Shown: positions 51,911-61,341, counted from the stretch's first letter. The stretch is 64,000 nt of DNA from Mycobacterium cookii (GCF_010727945.1 NZ_AP022569.1:3038001-3102000); one strand, 5' to 3'. Numbers and translations are program-made. Notes: generated by a model not told the origin, from the sequence alone.

Positions 51911-52556
51911 TCAGCTGGTGACCAGACCGCCCAGGGTTCCGACGAGTCCGAGCACCGGGTCGAGCAGATCCTGCTGTATGCCAGTGACTTCCAACAGGTT
52001 TTGAATGTCGGCGCCCAGCGGCCCCTCGAGGGCGATGAACGCGGTGAGAGGATTGAAGTCGGTGTTGAGTTGAGCGACGACCTGGTCGTAGGGCACGCCG
52101 ATCGTCTGCTCGGACCACGCCTCGGCCGACGTGAAGATGCGTTCGATTTCGGTGAAATCGGGGAGCTGGGAGGGCGCTCTGCGAGAAACCCTCGACGAGG
52201 TAGGGCTGGTTCTCCGGCTGCTGGCCCATCGCAGCCTGCAAGTCGGCCAGGCCGACCTGCAGCGACGTGCGGGCAGACGATTCGGGCGTGGGGACCAACA
52301 CCGGCGTGTAATCGGCACCGGTCGCGGGGTCGATGTAGTCGGTGATGATCGTGTTCTGCCAGAACTCGCTGGGCGTCGGCACCACCGTGCGGCCCATCAT
52401 CAGCGCGTTGAGCGGGTCGGCCGGGTCGTCTGCCCGCGCGGTCGGCGCCGACGACATCGACAGCAGGGTGATCGATGCGCCGACGTAAAGGGCGCTGAGA
52501 AGTGGGCGAGTAATAATCGGAACACCCTGCGTGACGCGTGTGGAATTGGGCAACAT
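51911..52556 (-). pseudogene. Broken PE-PPE-domain-like hydrolase
   Basis: The first part, from ATG 52556, has a signal peptide (to PTARA-DDPADP) and ALMMGRTVVPTPSEFW, then YLVEGFSQSA, which looks like the nucleophile elbow of the PE-PPE alpha/beta hydrolase domain. Right after it, near 52165, coding sense jumps to another frame (PSQLPDFTEIERIFTSAEAW to VTGIQQDLLDPVLGL), ending at about 51911. The central hydrolase part is missing. A deletion plus frameshift explains this best. Confidence 0.6.
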
Positions 52557-52604
52557 TGCCGATGCCGTGAGCCCCGCACGGCGACTGGTCTTAAGCTCTT
52601 GAAC

Positions 52605-53372
52605 ATGCGCGATCGCGAGACGATCGACTCCGAACTACGGCGCCTGGCCATGGAGCGCCGTCTCATCCGCGAGCACGGCGGCGAGCTGTCCAGCCGACAG
52701 CTCGACGACCTGCTCGACGAGCGCCTGGGGCATCGCCCGGAGCCGCGCGCAGTCACGGCGGTGCAGACACGGCCCAGGGTGCTGGTCGCCGACCGGCGCA
52801 GGACTTACCGTCGTCCCGGTGCGCTGCGTCGCTTCGCTCTTCGCACGGCGATCCCGCTGTCTATTGCCGCGATTGCCACCGTGCTCGTGGTGACGGTCGC
52901 GTTCCATTACCGCCACCGGGTGGCGCAGCCGGCGGAGACGCCGCAATCCGACGTGCAACCCCACATGGCTGCCGCACAACCGCCTGCTCCGCCGGTCAAT
53001 CACCCAGCGCCACAAGACATTGCCGACAAGGCCCTGATCGATGTGCTGCAGCACGAGGGTGTGCCTGCTCCCAGCCACGACTACGTCACGACCCAGGCAC
53101 ACGCGGTCTGCGACTTCCTGGCCCGCGAACCCGACCTCGTGGAGGCCGCGCACTTCGTCCAGCGCTCGACGATCTGGGATGCGGACCAAAGTGCCGAGTT
53201 CGCCTCCGCCGCCGTCGTCACCTACTGTCCGCAGTTCGCGACGGCAGGCTCGGACAAGATGCAGCAGACGCTACAGACGTCACAATCCACGCTGCAAAAG
53301 ATCGAGGGCGACCTGCACGGCATCAACAACGATCTACAAGGAATCCGCGACGGCCTGCACGGCGACAACTGA
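52605..53372 (+). CDS. Membrane-anchored DUF732 protein
   Basis: 255 residues from ATG 52605, with TAAGCT seven bases upstream so the message may be leaderless. The N-terminus has a charged helix (MRDRETIDSELRRLAMERR) that resembles a small binding domain. One transmembrane helix follows (AIPLSIAAIATVLVVTVAF), then a Pro-rich linker and an external DUF732 domain (IDVLQHEGVPAPSHDYV, AHAVCDFLAREPDL, VVTYCPQFA), and a C-terminal coiled coil (TLQTSQSTLQKIEGDLHG). Function unknown. Confidence 0.82.
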   Translation: MRDRETIDSELRRLAMERRLIREHGGELSSRQLDDLLDERLGHRPEPRAVTAVQTRPRVLVADRRRTYRRPGALRRFALRTAIPLSIAAIATVLVVTVAFHYRHRVAQPAETPQSDVQPHMAAAQPPAPPVNHPAPQDIADKALIDVLQHEGVPAPSHDYVTTQAHAVCDFLAREPDLVEAAHFVQRSTIWDADQSAEFASAAVVTYCPQFATAGSDKMQQTLQTSQSTLQKIEGDLHGINNDLQGIRDGLHGDN

Positions 53373-53378
53373 ACGGGC

Positions 53379-53633
53379 TCAGCGAACAACCCGGTAGCGC
53401 AGATGCGCTACACCTGGCGCTTCGAGCACCCGGACGAGTTCCATGATCGTTGCACCCATACCGTCGAGCATCTCGGAGACCACCTGACGATTGACCGGAT
53501 GATCTTTAGCGGCGCCTAGGTGCCACCCGTGCAGCTTCTCGCCACCGACACCCAGCGGATGCTCGTCGCTCTGCGACGGCCCCGCGACGTACCCGTCGGC
53601 GGAGATGGACATCGAAAGATTCGTTCTGCTCAC
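53379..53633 (-). pseudogene. Dihydrofolate reductase-family protein with internal deletion
   Basis: 84 codons. The first 60 (SMSISADGYVAGPSQSDEHP, then GGEKLHGWHL and MLDGMGATIM) match the N-terminus of the RibD C-terminal/DHFR-like family. The last 20 (ELVRVLEAPGVAHLRYRVVR) match its extreme C-terminus. Roughly 100 or more residues between them are missing, with the reading frame preserved. The product cannot form the whole nucleotide-binding domain, so it is treated as a deletion remnant. Confidence 0.65.
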
Positions 53634-53646
53634 CCCGGAACAGACT

Positions 53647-53680
53647 TCAGCGCCCCACGAAACTCATCGCGGGGCGCTGA
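53647..53680 (-). terminator. Hairpin downstream of tRNA-Ser(CGA)
   Basis: TCAGCGCCCC (53647-53656) pairs with 53671-53680, a 10-bp GC-rich stem with a 14-base loop, starting nine bases past the 3' end of the tRNA. Probably ends the tRNA transcript. Confidence 0.6.
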
Positions 53681-53688
53681 CGGTGTGG

Positions 53689-53776
53689 CGGTGGCGGAGG
53701 GATTTGAACCCTCGGACGGGGGTTACCCGTCACACGCTTTCGAGGCGTGCTCCTTAGGCCGCTCGGACACGCCACC
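53689..53776 (-). tRNA. tRNA-Ser(CGA)
   Basis: 88 bases on the minus strand, acceptor stem GGTGGCG/CGCCACC with discriminator G and no encoded CCA. The anticodon loop CTCGAAA gives CGA. A long variable arm confirms the class II serine type. In M. tuberculosis a serine tRNA near this position borders integrase remnants; none is visible here. Confidence 0.97.
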
Positions 53777-53805
53777 GCCGCAGAGCTTACCCAACGGGGG
53801 CCTGG

Positions 53806-54264
53806 CTATCCCAATCGCTGCCGGGCGAAGAACGCCTCCAGCAGCCCGGCGCACTCATCGGCCAGCACCCCGCCGCGCACCTCAGGCCGGTGGTTGAGCC
53901 TGCGGTCGCGGACCACGTCCCACAGCGAACCCACCGCGCCGGTCTTGGGCTCGAAGGCCCCGAACACCAGCCGGTCGACCCGGGCCATCACCAGCGCACC
54001 CGCGCACATTGTGCACGGCTCGACGGTCACCGCCAGCGTCGCTCCGGTCAGCCGCCAGCCGTCGCCGAGCACGCGCGCGGCCGCCCGCATCGCCAGGATC
54101 TCGGCGTGCGCGGTCGGATCCCCGAGTTCCTCACGGGCGTTGGCGGCGCTGGCCAATTCAGTTCCGTCGGCGGCCACCACCACCGCGCCGATCGGCACGT
54201 CGCGCTGACCAGCGGTCCCAGCGACCGCCAGCGCGGCGCGGATCAGGTCTTCGTCGGATCTCAA
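53806..54264 (-). CDS. tadA: tRNA-specific adenosine deaminase
   Basis: 152 residues. Zinc deaminase signature: HAE in DPTAHAEILAMRAA and PCxxC in TVEPCTMCAGALVMARV. TadA converts A34 of tRNA-Arg(ACG) to inosine. The product corresponds to Rv3752c. The gene follows its partner by 13 bases. Confidence 0.93.
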   Translation of the reverse strand: MRSDEDLIRAALAVAGTAGQRDVPIGAVVVAADGTELASAANAREELGDPTAHAEILAMRAAARVLGDGWRLTGATLAVTVEPCTMCAGALVMARVDRLVFGAFEPKTGAVGSLWDVVRDRRLNHRPEVRGGVLADECAGLLEAFFARQRLG

Positions 54265-54277
54265 TTTCCGCTTGCGA

Positions 54278-54790
54278 TCACCGATTGAGCTTGTCGAGCA
54301 CCGCCGACAGCTCGTCGGCGAAGCCCATCTCGCGGGCTATCCGGCCGAGCTGCTCGTCGGCGTAGAGGTCGGTCTCGTCGAGGATGACGCTGAGCACGGC
54401 CTCGGGCAGCCCCACGTCGGACAGCAACCCGAGGTCGCCCTCTTCGAACGGGTCGGCGTCCTCGAGATCCTCGGGGGTGATGTCGGCGTCCAGGTTGTCC
54501 AGCACTTCGGCGGCGATGTCGTAGTCCAGCGCCGCGGTCGCATCGGACAGCAGCAGCCGGGTTCCCGCCGGAGCGGGCCGCACGATCACGAAGAACTCAT
54601 CGTCGATGTCCAGCAGCCCGAAAACGGCCCCGGCGCTGCGTAATTCACGGAGCTCGGTTTCGGCGGCGGTCAAACTCGACAGCGCTTTCGGCGGCATCGC
54701 CGAGCAACGCCACTTTCCCTCTTCGCGCACGACGGCCACACCGAATCCGTCCGTCGTGTCCGCCTGCGCGGAGGCCCGTTGTGCGCTCAT
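54278..54790 (-). CDS. TadA-associated protein (Rv3753c-like)
   Basis: 170 residues from ATG 54790 (MSAQRASAQADTTDGFGVAVV). A compact N-terminal beta-rich part (GFGVAVVREEGKWRC) is followed by an acidic C-terminal helical segment (LDADITPEDLEDADPFEEGD). Found beside tadA across actinobacteria and annotated as tRNA adenosine deaminase-associated; its biochemical role is unknown. Divergent from tyrA. Confidence 0.85.
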   Translation of the reverse strand: MSAQRASAQADTTDGFGVAVVREEGKWRCSAMPPKALSSLTAAETELRELRSAGAVFGLLDIDDEFFVIVRPAPAGTRLLLSDATAALDYDIAAEVLDNLDADITPEDLEDADPFEEGDLGLLSDVGLPEAVLSVILDETDLYADEQLGRIAREMGFADELSAVLDKLNR

Positions 54791-54904
54791 GGCCGACACG
54801 CTAGTCGCGCCGGAGTCCCTTGACCAGCACTGGCCCAGCAAATCGGCGTCGCGTCTAATGCGATAGAACACCGGCTCTTCATGCGGATATGCCAACCTTG
54901 TGGG

Positions 54905-55876
54905 GTGGCTCGTCCTGAATTCAAGACACCGGTGTGCGTACTGGGCCTGGGGTTGATCGGCGGGTCCCTGTTGCGCGCGGCGGTCGCCTCCGGCCGCGAT
55001 GCCTTCGGCTACAACCGGTCAGTCGAGGGAGCGCAGGCCGCGCGTTTCGACGGCTTTGACGCCACCACCGATCTCACCGAGGCACTGACCCGGGCCGCCG
55101 CCCTCGAGGCGTTGATCGTCCTCGCCGTGCCGATGCCGGCGTTGCCCGCCCTGCTCACACATATCGGCCAGACCGCTCCCGAGTGTCCACTGACCGACGT
55201 CACCAGCGTCAAAGGCGCAGTGCTCGACGAAGTCACCGCGGCGGGCCTGCAGACCCGTTTCGTCGGAGGGCACCCGATGACCGGTACCGCGCACTCGGGC
55301 TGGGCAGCCGGAGACGCCCGGCTGTTCGTCGGCGCACCCTGGGTGATCAGCGTGGACGACCACGTCGACCCCACGGTGTGGTCGACGGTGCTGCAACTCG
55401 CCCTGGACTGCGGTTCGGTTGTGGTGCCCGCCAGGTCAGACGAACACGACGCCGCCGCGGCCGCCATCTCGCATCTGCCGCATCTGCTCGCCGAAGCCCT
55501 GGCGGTGACGGCCGCCGAGGTGCCACTGGCGTTCGCCCTGGCTGCCGGGTCATTCCGGGACGGCACCAGAGTCGCCGGCAGTGCGCCGGATCTGGTACGT
55601 GCCATGTGCCAAGCGAACGCCGACCAGCTGCTGCCGCGCGTGGATCGGGCCATCGAGTTGCTCGCCGAAGCACGAGAGTCGTTGGCGAACAACGACTCTG
55701 TTGCTGACCTTGTCGAGAGTGGGCACGCCGCCCGCACCCGCTACGACAGCTTCTCGCGGCCGGAGATCGTCACGGTGTTCGTCGGCGCCGAGAATTGGCG
55801 ACGTGAGCTGGCGGCCGCCGGTCGCGCCGGCGGTGTGATCAGATCCGCTCTGCCAAGGTTGGATACTCCACGATGA
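54905..55876 (+). CDS. tyrA: Prephenate dehydrogenase
   Basis: About 323 residues from GTG 54905; a further frame reaches ATG 54881. Nucleotide-binding loop [14 protein letters not shown]. Catalytic motifs around [17 protein letters not shown] and the helical dimerisation domain ([15 protein letters not shown]) mark the tyrosine-pathway dehydrogenase that decarboxylates prephenate with NAD. Overlaps the convergent Rv3755c-like gene by 38 bp. Confidence 0.93.
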   Translation: MARPEFKTPVCVLGLGLIGGSLLRAAVASGRDAFGYNRSVEGAQAARFDGFDATTDLTEALTRAAALEALIVLAVPMPALPALLTHIGQTAPECPLTDVTSVKGAVLDEVTAAGLQTRFVGGHPMTGTAHSGWAAGDARLFVGAPWVISVDDHVDPTVWSTVLQLALDCGSVVVPARSDEHDAAAAAISHLPHLLAEALAVTAAEVPLAFALAAGSFRDGTRVAGSAPDLVRAMCQANADQLLPRVDRAIELLAEARESLANNDSVADLVESGHAARTRYDSFSRPEIVTVFVGAENWRRELAAAGRAGGVIRSALPRLDTPR

Positions 55877-56444
55877 ACCCGTAGTCGTCGATCGTCAGAA
55901 TGGTCTCGGAAACCGGTGAGTGCACCTTAATTCCCTCGCCGGCCCCCGCCGCCCGGCTGCTGTAACTCACCGGTGCCGAGGTGATCGATATCTCCGGCAA
56001 ACTGATGTAGATCGTCGGCACCGTGACGGTGTCGGCCCGCTCGTGCAGGCCGAGCCGGCGGATCGGCAGCGCGTTGAAGAATGGGCTGAACACCACGTCG
56101 ACGTCCAGCGCGCCGTCGTAGGCCGCCCGGGAATCGCCTTGGTGGTCGGTGACCAGCCACATGTTCTCGTTGTCGCGGGCGACGACGAGCTGGCGTTCCC
56201 GCTCAGCCGACGTCACGGTCATGCCGAGCCGCTTGGTCGCACCGGTCTCGTCGGTCAGCAGGTCGTAATAGGCCGCGAAGGCCGGATTGCTGTCGGTGTC
56301 GGCGGCCACGATACGACCGTTGGCCTTGATCCGCTTGCCGGACAACTGGACTCGCACCGACTCCATGCGCCTGGCGTCCTGTGAGCGCCAGGTCAGCATC
56401 ACTGACCAGGAACCGCTCGTCGCATCTTTAGGGGCAGGGCTCAC
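55839..56444 (-). CDS. Conserved protein of unknown function (Rv3755c-like)
   Basis: 201 residues, beta-rich with [24 protein letters not shown] and [22 protein letters not shown] at the C-terminus. The position between tyrA and the proXVWZ transporter matches Rv3755c. No function is known and no catalytic motif is visible. It overlaps the tyrA 3' end and starts four bases within the proZ 3' end. Confidence 0.8.
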   Translation of the reverse strand: MSPAPKDATSGSWSVMLTWRSQDARRMESVRVQLSGKRIKANGRIVAADTDSNPAFAAYYDLLTDETGATKRLGMTVTSAERERQLVVARDNENMWLVTDHQGDSRAAYDGALDVDVVFSPFFNALPIRRLGLHERADTVTVPTIYISLPEISITSAPVSYSSRAAGAGEGIKVHSPVSETILTIDDYGFIVEYPTLAERI

Positions 56445-57163
56445 GCGTCTACGTTAGGCGACGGCTCCGCAGATATCGACGTCTGAGGGTGTGGCCTTCG
56501 GCGCAGTCGCCCGGTCCCCGGTGCCGACGCCCACACCGCAAACGCCAGCGCACCGTCGAGGATCAACGCCAGCGCGGCCACCATCAGCGCACCGACCAGC
56601 GCGATGTGAAACTGGCGCACCTTGATGCCGTCGATCAGGTAGCGCCCCAGCCCGCCGAGGCTGGCGTAGGCCGCCACCGTCGCGGTGGCGACTACCTGCA
56701 GCGTCGCGGTCCGCAGCCCGCCCACGATCAGCGGAAGCGCGTTGGGCACCTCGACCCGCAGCAGCACCCGCAACTCGGTCATGCCCATCGAGCGCGCCGC
56801 GTCGACCACTGTCCGGTCGACGGCCGCGATCCCCGCGTACGTTCCGGCCAGCAACGGTGGGATGCCGAGCAGCGTCAGCGCGACGATCGGCGGCAGCAGG
56901 CCGAGCCCCCACAGCAGCACGGCCAGCAGCAGCACGCCCAGCGTCGGCAGTGCGCGCAGAGCGTTGACCAGACTCACCACCACCAGTGTGCCGCGTCCGG
57001 TGTGACCCACAATCAAGCCGACCGGGACCGCGATCAACGCCGAGACCAGGACCGCCGCCGCGGTGTATTCCAGATGTTCCAGGGTCCGGACGCCCAGCCC
57101 GACCGGGCCCGACCAGTTGCTCGCGGTGGTCAGGTAGGTCAGCGCCTGCCCCAGGAAATTCAT
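56441..57163 (-). CDS. proZ: ABC transporter permease ProZ
   Basis: 240 residues, an ABC permease with about six helices, and the EAA loop STVRSTAAIP on the opposite reading is not used; in frame it is VDAARSMGMTELRVLLRVEVP. Second permease of a glycine betaine/carnitine/choline/proline importer. The ATG overlaps the proW stop by four bases. Confidence 0.93.
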   Translation of the reverse strand: MNFLGQALTYLTTASNWSGPVGLGVRTLEHLEYTAAAVLVSALIAVPVGLIVGHTGRGTLVVVSLVNALRALPTLGVLLLAVLLWGLGLLPPIVALTLLGIPPLLAGTYAGIAAVDRTVVDAARSMGMTELRVLLRVEVPNALPLIVGGLRTATLQVVATATVAAYASLGGLGRYLIDGIKVRQFHIALVGALMVAALALILDGALAFAVWASAPGTGRLRRRPHPQTSISAEPSPNVDA

Positions 57164-57843
57164 CGCGAACCTCCGACCACCGGCGCGGTCAGCAACCGGC
57201 GGCCGGGTCGTGACACCCGCGCCCAAGGCGTGGCGCATCGCCCGACCAGCATGAGCGCGACGTCGACGACAACGGCCACCAGGAAGATCGCGATGATCCC
57301 GCCGACGATCTGATCGCTCTTGTTCGCCTGGTAGCCCTCGGTGAACCAGGTGCCCAGACCGCCGATGCCGATTACCGCACCGACCGAGACCATCGAGATG
57401 TTGGTCACCACCACCACCCGCAGCCCGGCGACCAGCACCGGAATCGACAGCGGCAGTTCGACTTTCAGTATCCGGGTGATCGGCCGATAACCGACCGCGC
57501 TGGCGGCGTCGCGCACCTGGGCCGGGACGGCGTCGAGCGCTTCCAGGACAACCCGCACCAGCAGCGCCGAGGTGTACAGCGTCAGCGCAACGACGACATT
57601 GGCCTCGTCGAGAATTCTGGTCGGAATGATCAACGGCAGCACCACGAACAGCGCCAGCGACGGAATGGTGAACACCACGCTGGCGGCCACCGTGGTCAGC
57701 CGACGCAGCGCCGCCACGCGCCATGCCACCACCCCCCACGGCAGCGCGATGGCCAAGCCGGCCAGCACCGGCAGCAGCGACAGCCGCAGGTGGATCACGG
57801 TCAGCGTCCAAGCCGTCGGGAGGTGGGTGAGCAGATAGTGCAC
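57160..57843 (-). CDS. proW: ABC transporter permease ProW
   Basis: 227 residues from GTG 57843. Permease with the EAA-type loop RDAASAVGYRPITRILKVELPL and about five helices (LLPVLAGLAIALPWGVVAW). It pairs with ProZ to form the channel. It starts two bases after the proV stop and overlaps proZ by four. Confidence 0.93.
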   Translation of the reverse strand: MHYLLTHLPTAWTLTVIHLRLSLLPVLAGLAIALPWGVVAWRVAALRRLTTVAASVVFTIPSLALFVVLPLIIPTRILDEANVVVALTLYTSALLVRVVLEALDAVPAQVRDAASAVGYRPITRILKVELPLSIPVLVAGLRVVVVTNISMVSVGAVIGIGGLGTWFTEGYQANKSDQIVGGIIAIFLVAVVVDVALMLVGRCATPWARVSRPGRRLLTAPVVGGSR

Positions 57844-57845
57844 TG

Positions 57846-58940
57846 CTAGTGCCGCCGGTGAGAATCCAAGGCGGCCAACACATCTCCGGCACGCACTCCC
57901 CCGGTGACCTTGCCCTCCTTGTCGACGGCCACGCCCATCGCTGCCGGCGACGACAACGCGGCATCCAGCGCTTGGCTCAGGTTCCCGTTCGGGCGGAACA
58001 GCGCGCCGACCGAGGTGATGCTGTCGGGCAACGGGGCGCCGTCGCGGTGCTGTGCGACCCCGGCCTCATCGATCCAGCCGAGCGGGGTGCCATCGGATTT
58101 CACCACCAGCGCCCAGTCGTCGTGCAGCTGCGCCCCGGCCACCTCGGACGCGGTGAGCCGCGGTAGGTCGTGTACCGGCAGCTGCGTCGCGTCCAGGAAC
58201 TGCAACCAGCGGTAGCCGCGGCCGGCGCCGATCATTCTGGCCACGAAATCGTTTGCCGGATGGGACAGCAACCGCGCAGGCTCCTCGTACTGCTGCAGCG
58301 ACCCGCCCGGACCGAACACAGCGACGCGGTCCGCCAACCGCACCGCCTCGTCGATGTCGTGGGTGACGAAGACGATGGTCTTGCGCAATTCCGCCTGCAG
58401 TCGCAGTATTTCGCGCTGCAGCTCGTGGCGGACGATCGGGTCCACGGCCGAAAACGGCTCGTCCATCAACAGAATCGGCGGGTCGGCGGCCAACGCCCGC
58501 GCCACGCCGACGCGCTGCTGCTCGCCGCCGGACAGCTGTGCGGGATAGCGGGTGGCGAGCTTCGCGCTCAATCCCACCCGTTCCAAGACGGCGTAGGCGG
58601 CCTTGCGAGCCGCGCGCCGCGACATGCCTTTGAGCACCGGCACGGTGGCGACGTTGTCGATCACGCGTTGGTGCGGCATCAGGCCCCCACCCTGGATCAC
58701 GTAGCCGATGCCCAGCCGCAGCCGCACCGGGTCGACGGTCGCGACGTCGGCGCCGTTGACGACGACGTTGCCCGACGTCGGTTCGGCCATCCGGTTGATC
58801 ATCCGCATCGAGGTGGTTTTGCCGCAGCCCGACGGGCCGACGAACACGGTCAGCGTGCCCTGCGGCACTTCCAGGTTCAGCCGGTTGACAGCGATGGTGC
58901 CGTCGTCGTAGACCTTGTGCACGTCGTGAAAGCTGATCAA
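57846..58940 (-). CDS. proV: ABC transporter ATP-binding protein ProV
   Basis: 364 residues from TTG 58940, four bases after the proX stop. Walker A VGPSGCGKTTSM, signature LSGGEQQRVGVARAL, Walker B ILLMDEPFSAVD and H-loop THD. The C-terminal part (from about residue 245) holds CBS-like regulatory domains. Energises uptake of osmoprotectant. Confidence 0.93.
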   Translation of the reverse strand: MISFHDVHKVYDDGTIAVNRLNLEVPQGTLTVFVGPSGCGKTTSMRMINRMAEPTSGNVVVNGADVATVDPVRLRLGIGYVIQGGGLMPHQRVIDNVATVPVLKGMSRRAARKAAYAVLERVGLSAKLATRYPAQLSGGEQQRVGVARALAADPPILLMDEPFSAVDPIVRHELQREILRLQAELRKTIVFVTHDIDEAVRLADRVAVFGPGGSLQQYEEPARLLSHPANDFVARMIGAGRGYRWLQFLDATQLPVHDLPRLTASEVAGAQLHDDWALVVKSDGTPLGWIDEAGVAQHRDGAPLPDSITSVGALFRPNGNLSQALDAALSSPAAMGVAVDKEGKVTGGVRAGDVLAALDSHRRH

Positions 58941-58944
58941 CTTC

Positions 58945-59877
58945 TCAGCCCTTGATCGGGCGGTCGAAGTTGTTGTCGTGCAACCAGTTCCGGGCGGCCT
59001 GGTCAGGATCGATACCGGAGTTCCCGGCCACTGAGGCATTGAGGTCGGCCAGTGCGCGGCTGGTCAACTTGGCCGATACCGCGTCCAGCACATCTTTGAG
59101 ACGATCGGACTTCTTCTGCGAGTTCACCAGCGGGACGATGTTGCCTGCCGGAAAGTTGTGCGCAGGATCTTCGAGGGCGACCAGACGGTGCTGCAGGATC
59201 GCAGGTGACGTGCTGAAGATGTTGGCCGCATTCACCTTTCCCTCGGTGAGAGTGCGCACGGTGACTGCGCCGCCGTCGTCGCTGATGGCGACGAAGTTTC
59301 CGGGTGCGATGTCGAGGCCGTATCGCTGCCGAAGTCCGATCAGACCCTCCGGACGGACTTGGAAATCCGACGGTGCGGCGAAACGCACTTCCGGCGAATG
59401 CGGGGCGAGGTCGCCGATTGCCTTGAGGTTCCATCTGGCAGCGGTGTCAGCGGTGACCGTGACGGTGTCGGTGTTGCAGGCGGGCGATGGCGTCAGGATC
59501 GACAGGTCCCCCGGCAGCCGCCGGAACAGTTCCAACTCGATATCGTCGAGCATGGTGACCGTCGAGTTGGGTTCCAAATAGGACAGCAGGTTGCCGATGT
59601 ACTCGGGCACCAAGTCGATCGAATGATCCTTCAGCGCAGGGATATACGTCTCCCGGCTGCCGATGCCCATCTGCCGCCCCACATTGAAGCCGTTGGCCTG
59701 CAACGCTTGTGCGTAGATCTCGGCGAGAATCTTCGATTCCGGGAACCCTGCCGACCCCACCACGATCGAATTCACGTTGGTCGACACTCCGCCGAGCGGG
59801 TTTGAACTGCCACAGGCTGTCGCGGTCAGGCACAGCACGATCAGCCAGATCGCCGCCCGACGCCACCTCCCGCTCAT
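58945..59877 (-). CDS. proX: Glycine betaine/osmoprotectant binding lipoprotein ProX
   Basis: 310 residues from ATG 59877 (MSGRWRRAAIWLIVLC). Lipobox TATAC. The OpuAC/ProX-like periplasmic domain has VVGSAGFPESKILAEIYAQA, HSIDLVPEYIGNLLSYL and DPAHNFPAGNIVPLV. First gene of the proXVWZ operon (counterpart of Rv3759c-Rv3756c) that imports compatible solutes. A longer frame upstream is less likely. Confidence 0.92.
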   Translation of the reverse strand: MSGRWRRAAIWLIVLCLTATACGSSNPLGGVSTNVNSIVVGSAGFPESKILAEIYAQALQANGFNVGRQMGIGSRETYIPALKDHSIDLVPEYIGNLLSYLEPNSTVTMLDDIELELFRRLPGDLSILTPSPACNTDTVTVTADTAARWNLKAIGDLAPHSPEVRFAAPSDFQVRPEGLIGLRQRYGLDIAPGNFVAISDDGGAVTVRTLTEGKVNAANIFSTSPAILQHRLVALEDPAHNFPAGNIVPLVNSQKKSDRLKDVLDAVSAKLTSRALADLNASVAGNSGIDPDQAARNWLHDNNFDRPIKG

Positions 59878-59954
59878 ACCGACCGACACTAGCGTTGTAC
59901 GCCTTTCCCGGTGGTTGGGTTCACTTCGGCCTGTAAAAGGGTAAAGATGGCAGC

Positions 59955-60296
59955 ATGAGCAGCGATCCGTCGGTCTCACCCGACCAGCCGCCAACCACTC
60001 CGGCTGTCCCCGATACAGCGCCGCCACCCGAATCGGCGGTGAAATTCACCCGGACCGCCGGCCTGTGGTCATTTCTGGCGGCAGGATTCCTGATCCTGAT
60101 CGTTCTGCTGGTCTTCATCACGCAGAACACCGCTTCGGGTGATTTCGCCTTCCTGGGCTGGCACTGGAGCCTGCCTTTGGGGGTCGCCATTCTGCTGGCG
60201 GCCGTATGCGGCGGCCTGATCACCTTTCTCGCCGGCACCGCGCGGATCTACCAGTTGCGGCGTGCGGCGAAGAAGAACCTCGCCGCCGGTCGCTGA
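59955..60296 (+). CDS. LapA-domain membrane protein (Rv3760-like)
   Basis: 113 residues. A Pro/Thr-rich N-terminus precedes two helices (GLWSFLAAGFLILIVLLVFI and SLPLGVAILLAAVCGGLITF) separated by FLGWHWSLPLG, the pattern of the LapA/DUF1049 domain. Ends in a basic segment (RQLRRAAKKNL in part). Function in mycobacteria unknown. Divergent from proX. Confidence 0.85.
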   Translation: MSSDPSVSPDQPPTTPAVPDTAPPPESAVKFTRTAGLWSFLAAGFLILIVLLVFITQNTASGDFAFLGWHWSLPLGVAILLAAVCGGLITFLAGTARIYQLRRAAKKNLAAGR

Positions 60297-60297
60297 G

Positions 60298-61341
60298 TCA
60301 GGCGCGCTGTAGCTCGGTGAGTCCGCGGGCGATCAGCGGCGCGACGGTCTCACCGACCCGATCGGATGCGACTTCAGCTTCAGCGTCGTTCGCGCCACGT
60401 GACATCCGCCTGCGGAAGTCGATGCCCGCGGCGATGATGGCCAGCTTGAAGTAGGCCAGCCCCATGTAGAAGTTCCAGTGCGCCAACGCACTCTCGGAGA
60501 CGACCGAATACTTGTGCGCGAGTTCGTCGGCCACCGGCAACTGCGGCGACGTCCACGCGGCGTGCGCGTTGATGATCAGGTCCAGCGACGGGTCGCGGTA
60601 GACGCACATCAGCGCCGCGTCGCTGAGCGGATCACCTAGCGTCGAGAGCTCCCAGTCGACGACGGCTCGCACCCGGGCCGGATCGTCGGCGTCCAGGATG
60701 GTGTTGTCGATGCGGTAGTCGCCGTGCACGATCGAGCTTCGGCTCTGCTGCGGAATCGACTCCTGCAGCGCCGCACGGAGACGCCCGACGTCGGCGTCGC
60801 GGTCGTCATCGTCGCGTCGTACCAACTCCCACTGCGACCCCCATCGCCGGACCTGGCGTTCCAGGTACCCGTCGGGCTTGCCGAAGTCGGCCAGACCGAC
60901 CGCGGCCGGGTCGACCGCGTGCAGGTCGGCCAGCACCTGGATCAGCCCGTCGACGCAGCCGTCGATGACCTGCTGATCGCCCAGCGCCTCGAGCTCGGCG
61001 CGGGTTCGCACCACCTGCCCGGCAACGTATTCGACCATCTGGAACGGCGCGCCGAGCACCGAGTCGTCATTGCACAGCGTGACGGCACGGGCCACCGGAA
61101 CCGCGGTGTCGCCCAGCGCGGCGACCACGGTGTACTCGCGCGCCATGTCGTGCGCCGACGGCGTCAGGCCGTGCAGCGGCGGCCGGCGCAGCACCCACTT
61201 CGACGAGTCGTCGGCGATCAGGAAGGTCAGGTTGGAGCGGCCGCCGGAGATCAGCTGCGCGGTCAGCTCCCCGTCGCGGCCGATGCCGTGGGAGCGGAGA
61301 TAGCCGTCCAGCTGACCGAGGTCGAGCCCGTCAAGCGTCAC
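60298..61341 (-). CDS. fadE36: Phosphotransferase (APH-fold) family protein, FadE36-like
   Basis: 347 residues with the APH kinase motifs: LISGGRSNLTFLI, catalytic loop IVHGDYRIDNTILD and metal site RAVVDWELSTLGDPLSD. The M. tuberculosis counterpart Rv3761c carries the name fadE36, an acyl-CoA dehydrogenase name, but the fold seen here is a kinase like the N-terminal part of ACAD10/ACAD11. Role probably in phosphorylating a hydroxyacyl-CoA. The start overlaps the stop of the upstream phosphatase gene by four bases. Confidence 0.85.
   Translation of the reverse strand: MTLDGLDLGQLDGYLRSHGIGRDGELTAQLISGGRSNLTFLIADDSSKWVLRRPPLHGLTPSAHDMAREYTVVAALGDTAVPVARAVTLCNDDSVLGAPFQMVEYVAGQVVRTRAELEALGDQQVIDGCVDGLIQVLADLHAVDPAAVGLADFGKPDGYLERQVRRWGSQWELVRRDDDDRDADVGRLRAALQESIPQQSRSSIVHGDYRIDNTILDADDPARVRAVVDWELSTLGDPLSDAALMCVYRDPSLDLIINAHAAWTSPQLPVADELAHKYSVVSESALAHWNFYMGLAYFKLAIIAAGIDFRRRMSRGANDAEAEVASDRVGETVAPLIARGLTELQRA

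Noticed and set aside
53689-53776. tRNA-Ser(CGA) as an attachment site of a prophage
   Set aside because: No integrase, excisionase or duplicated tRNA 3' end was found in the flanks within this window.
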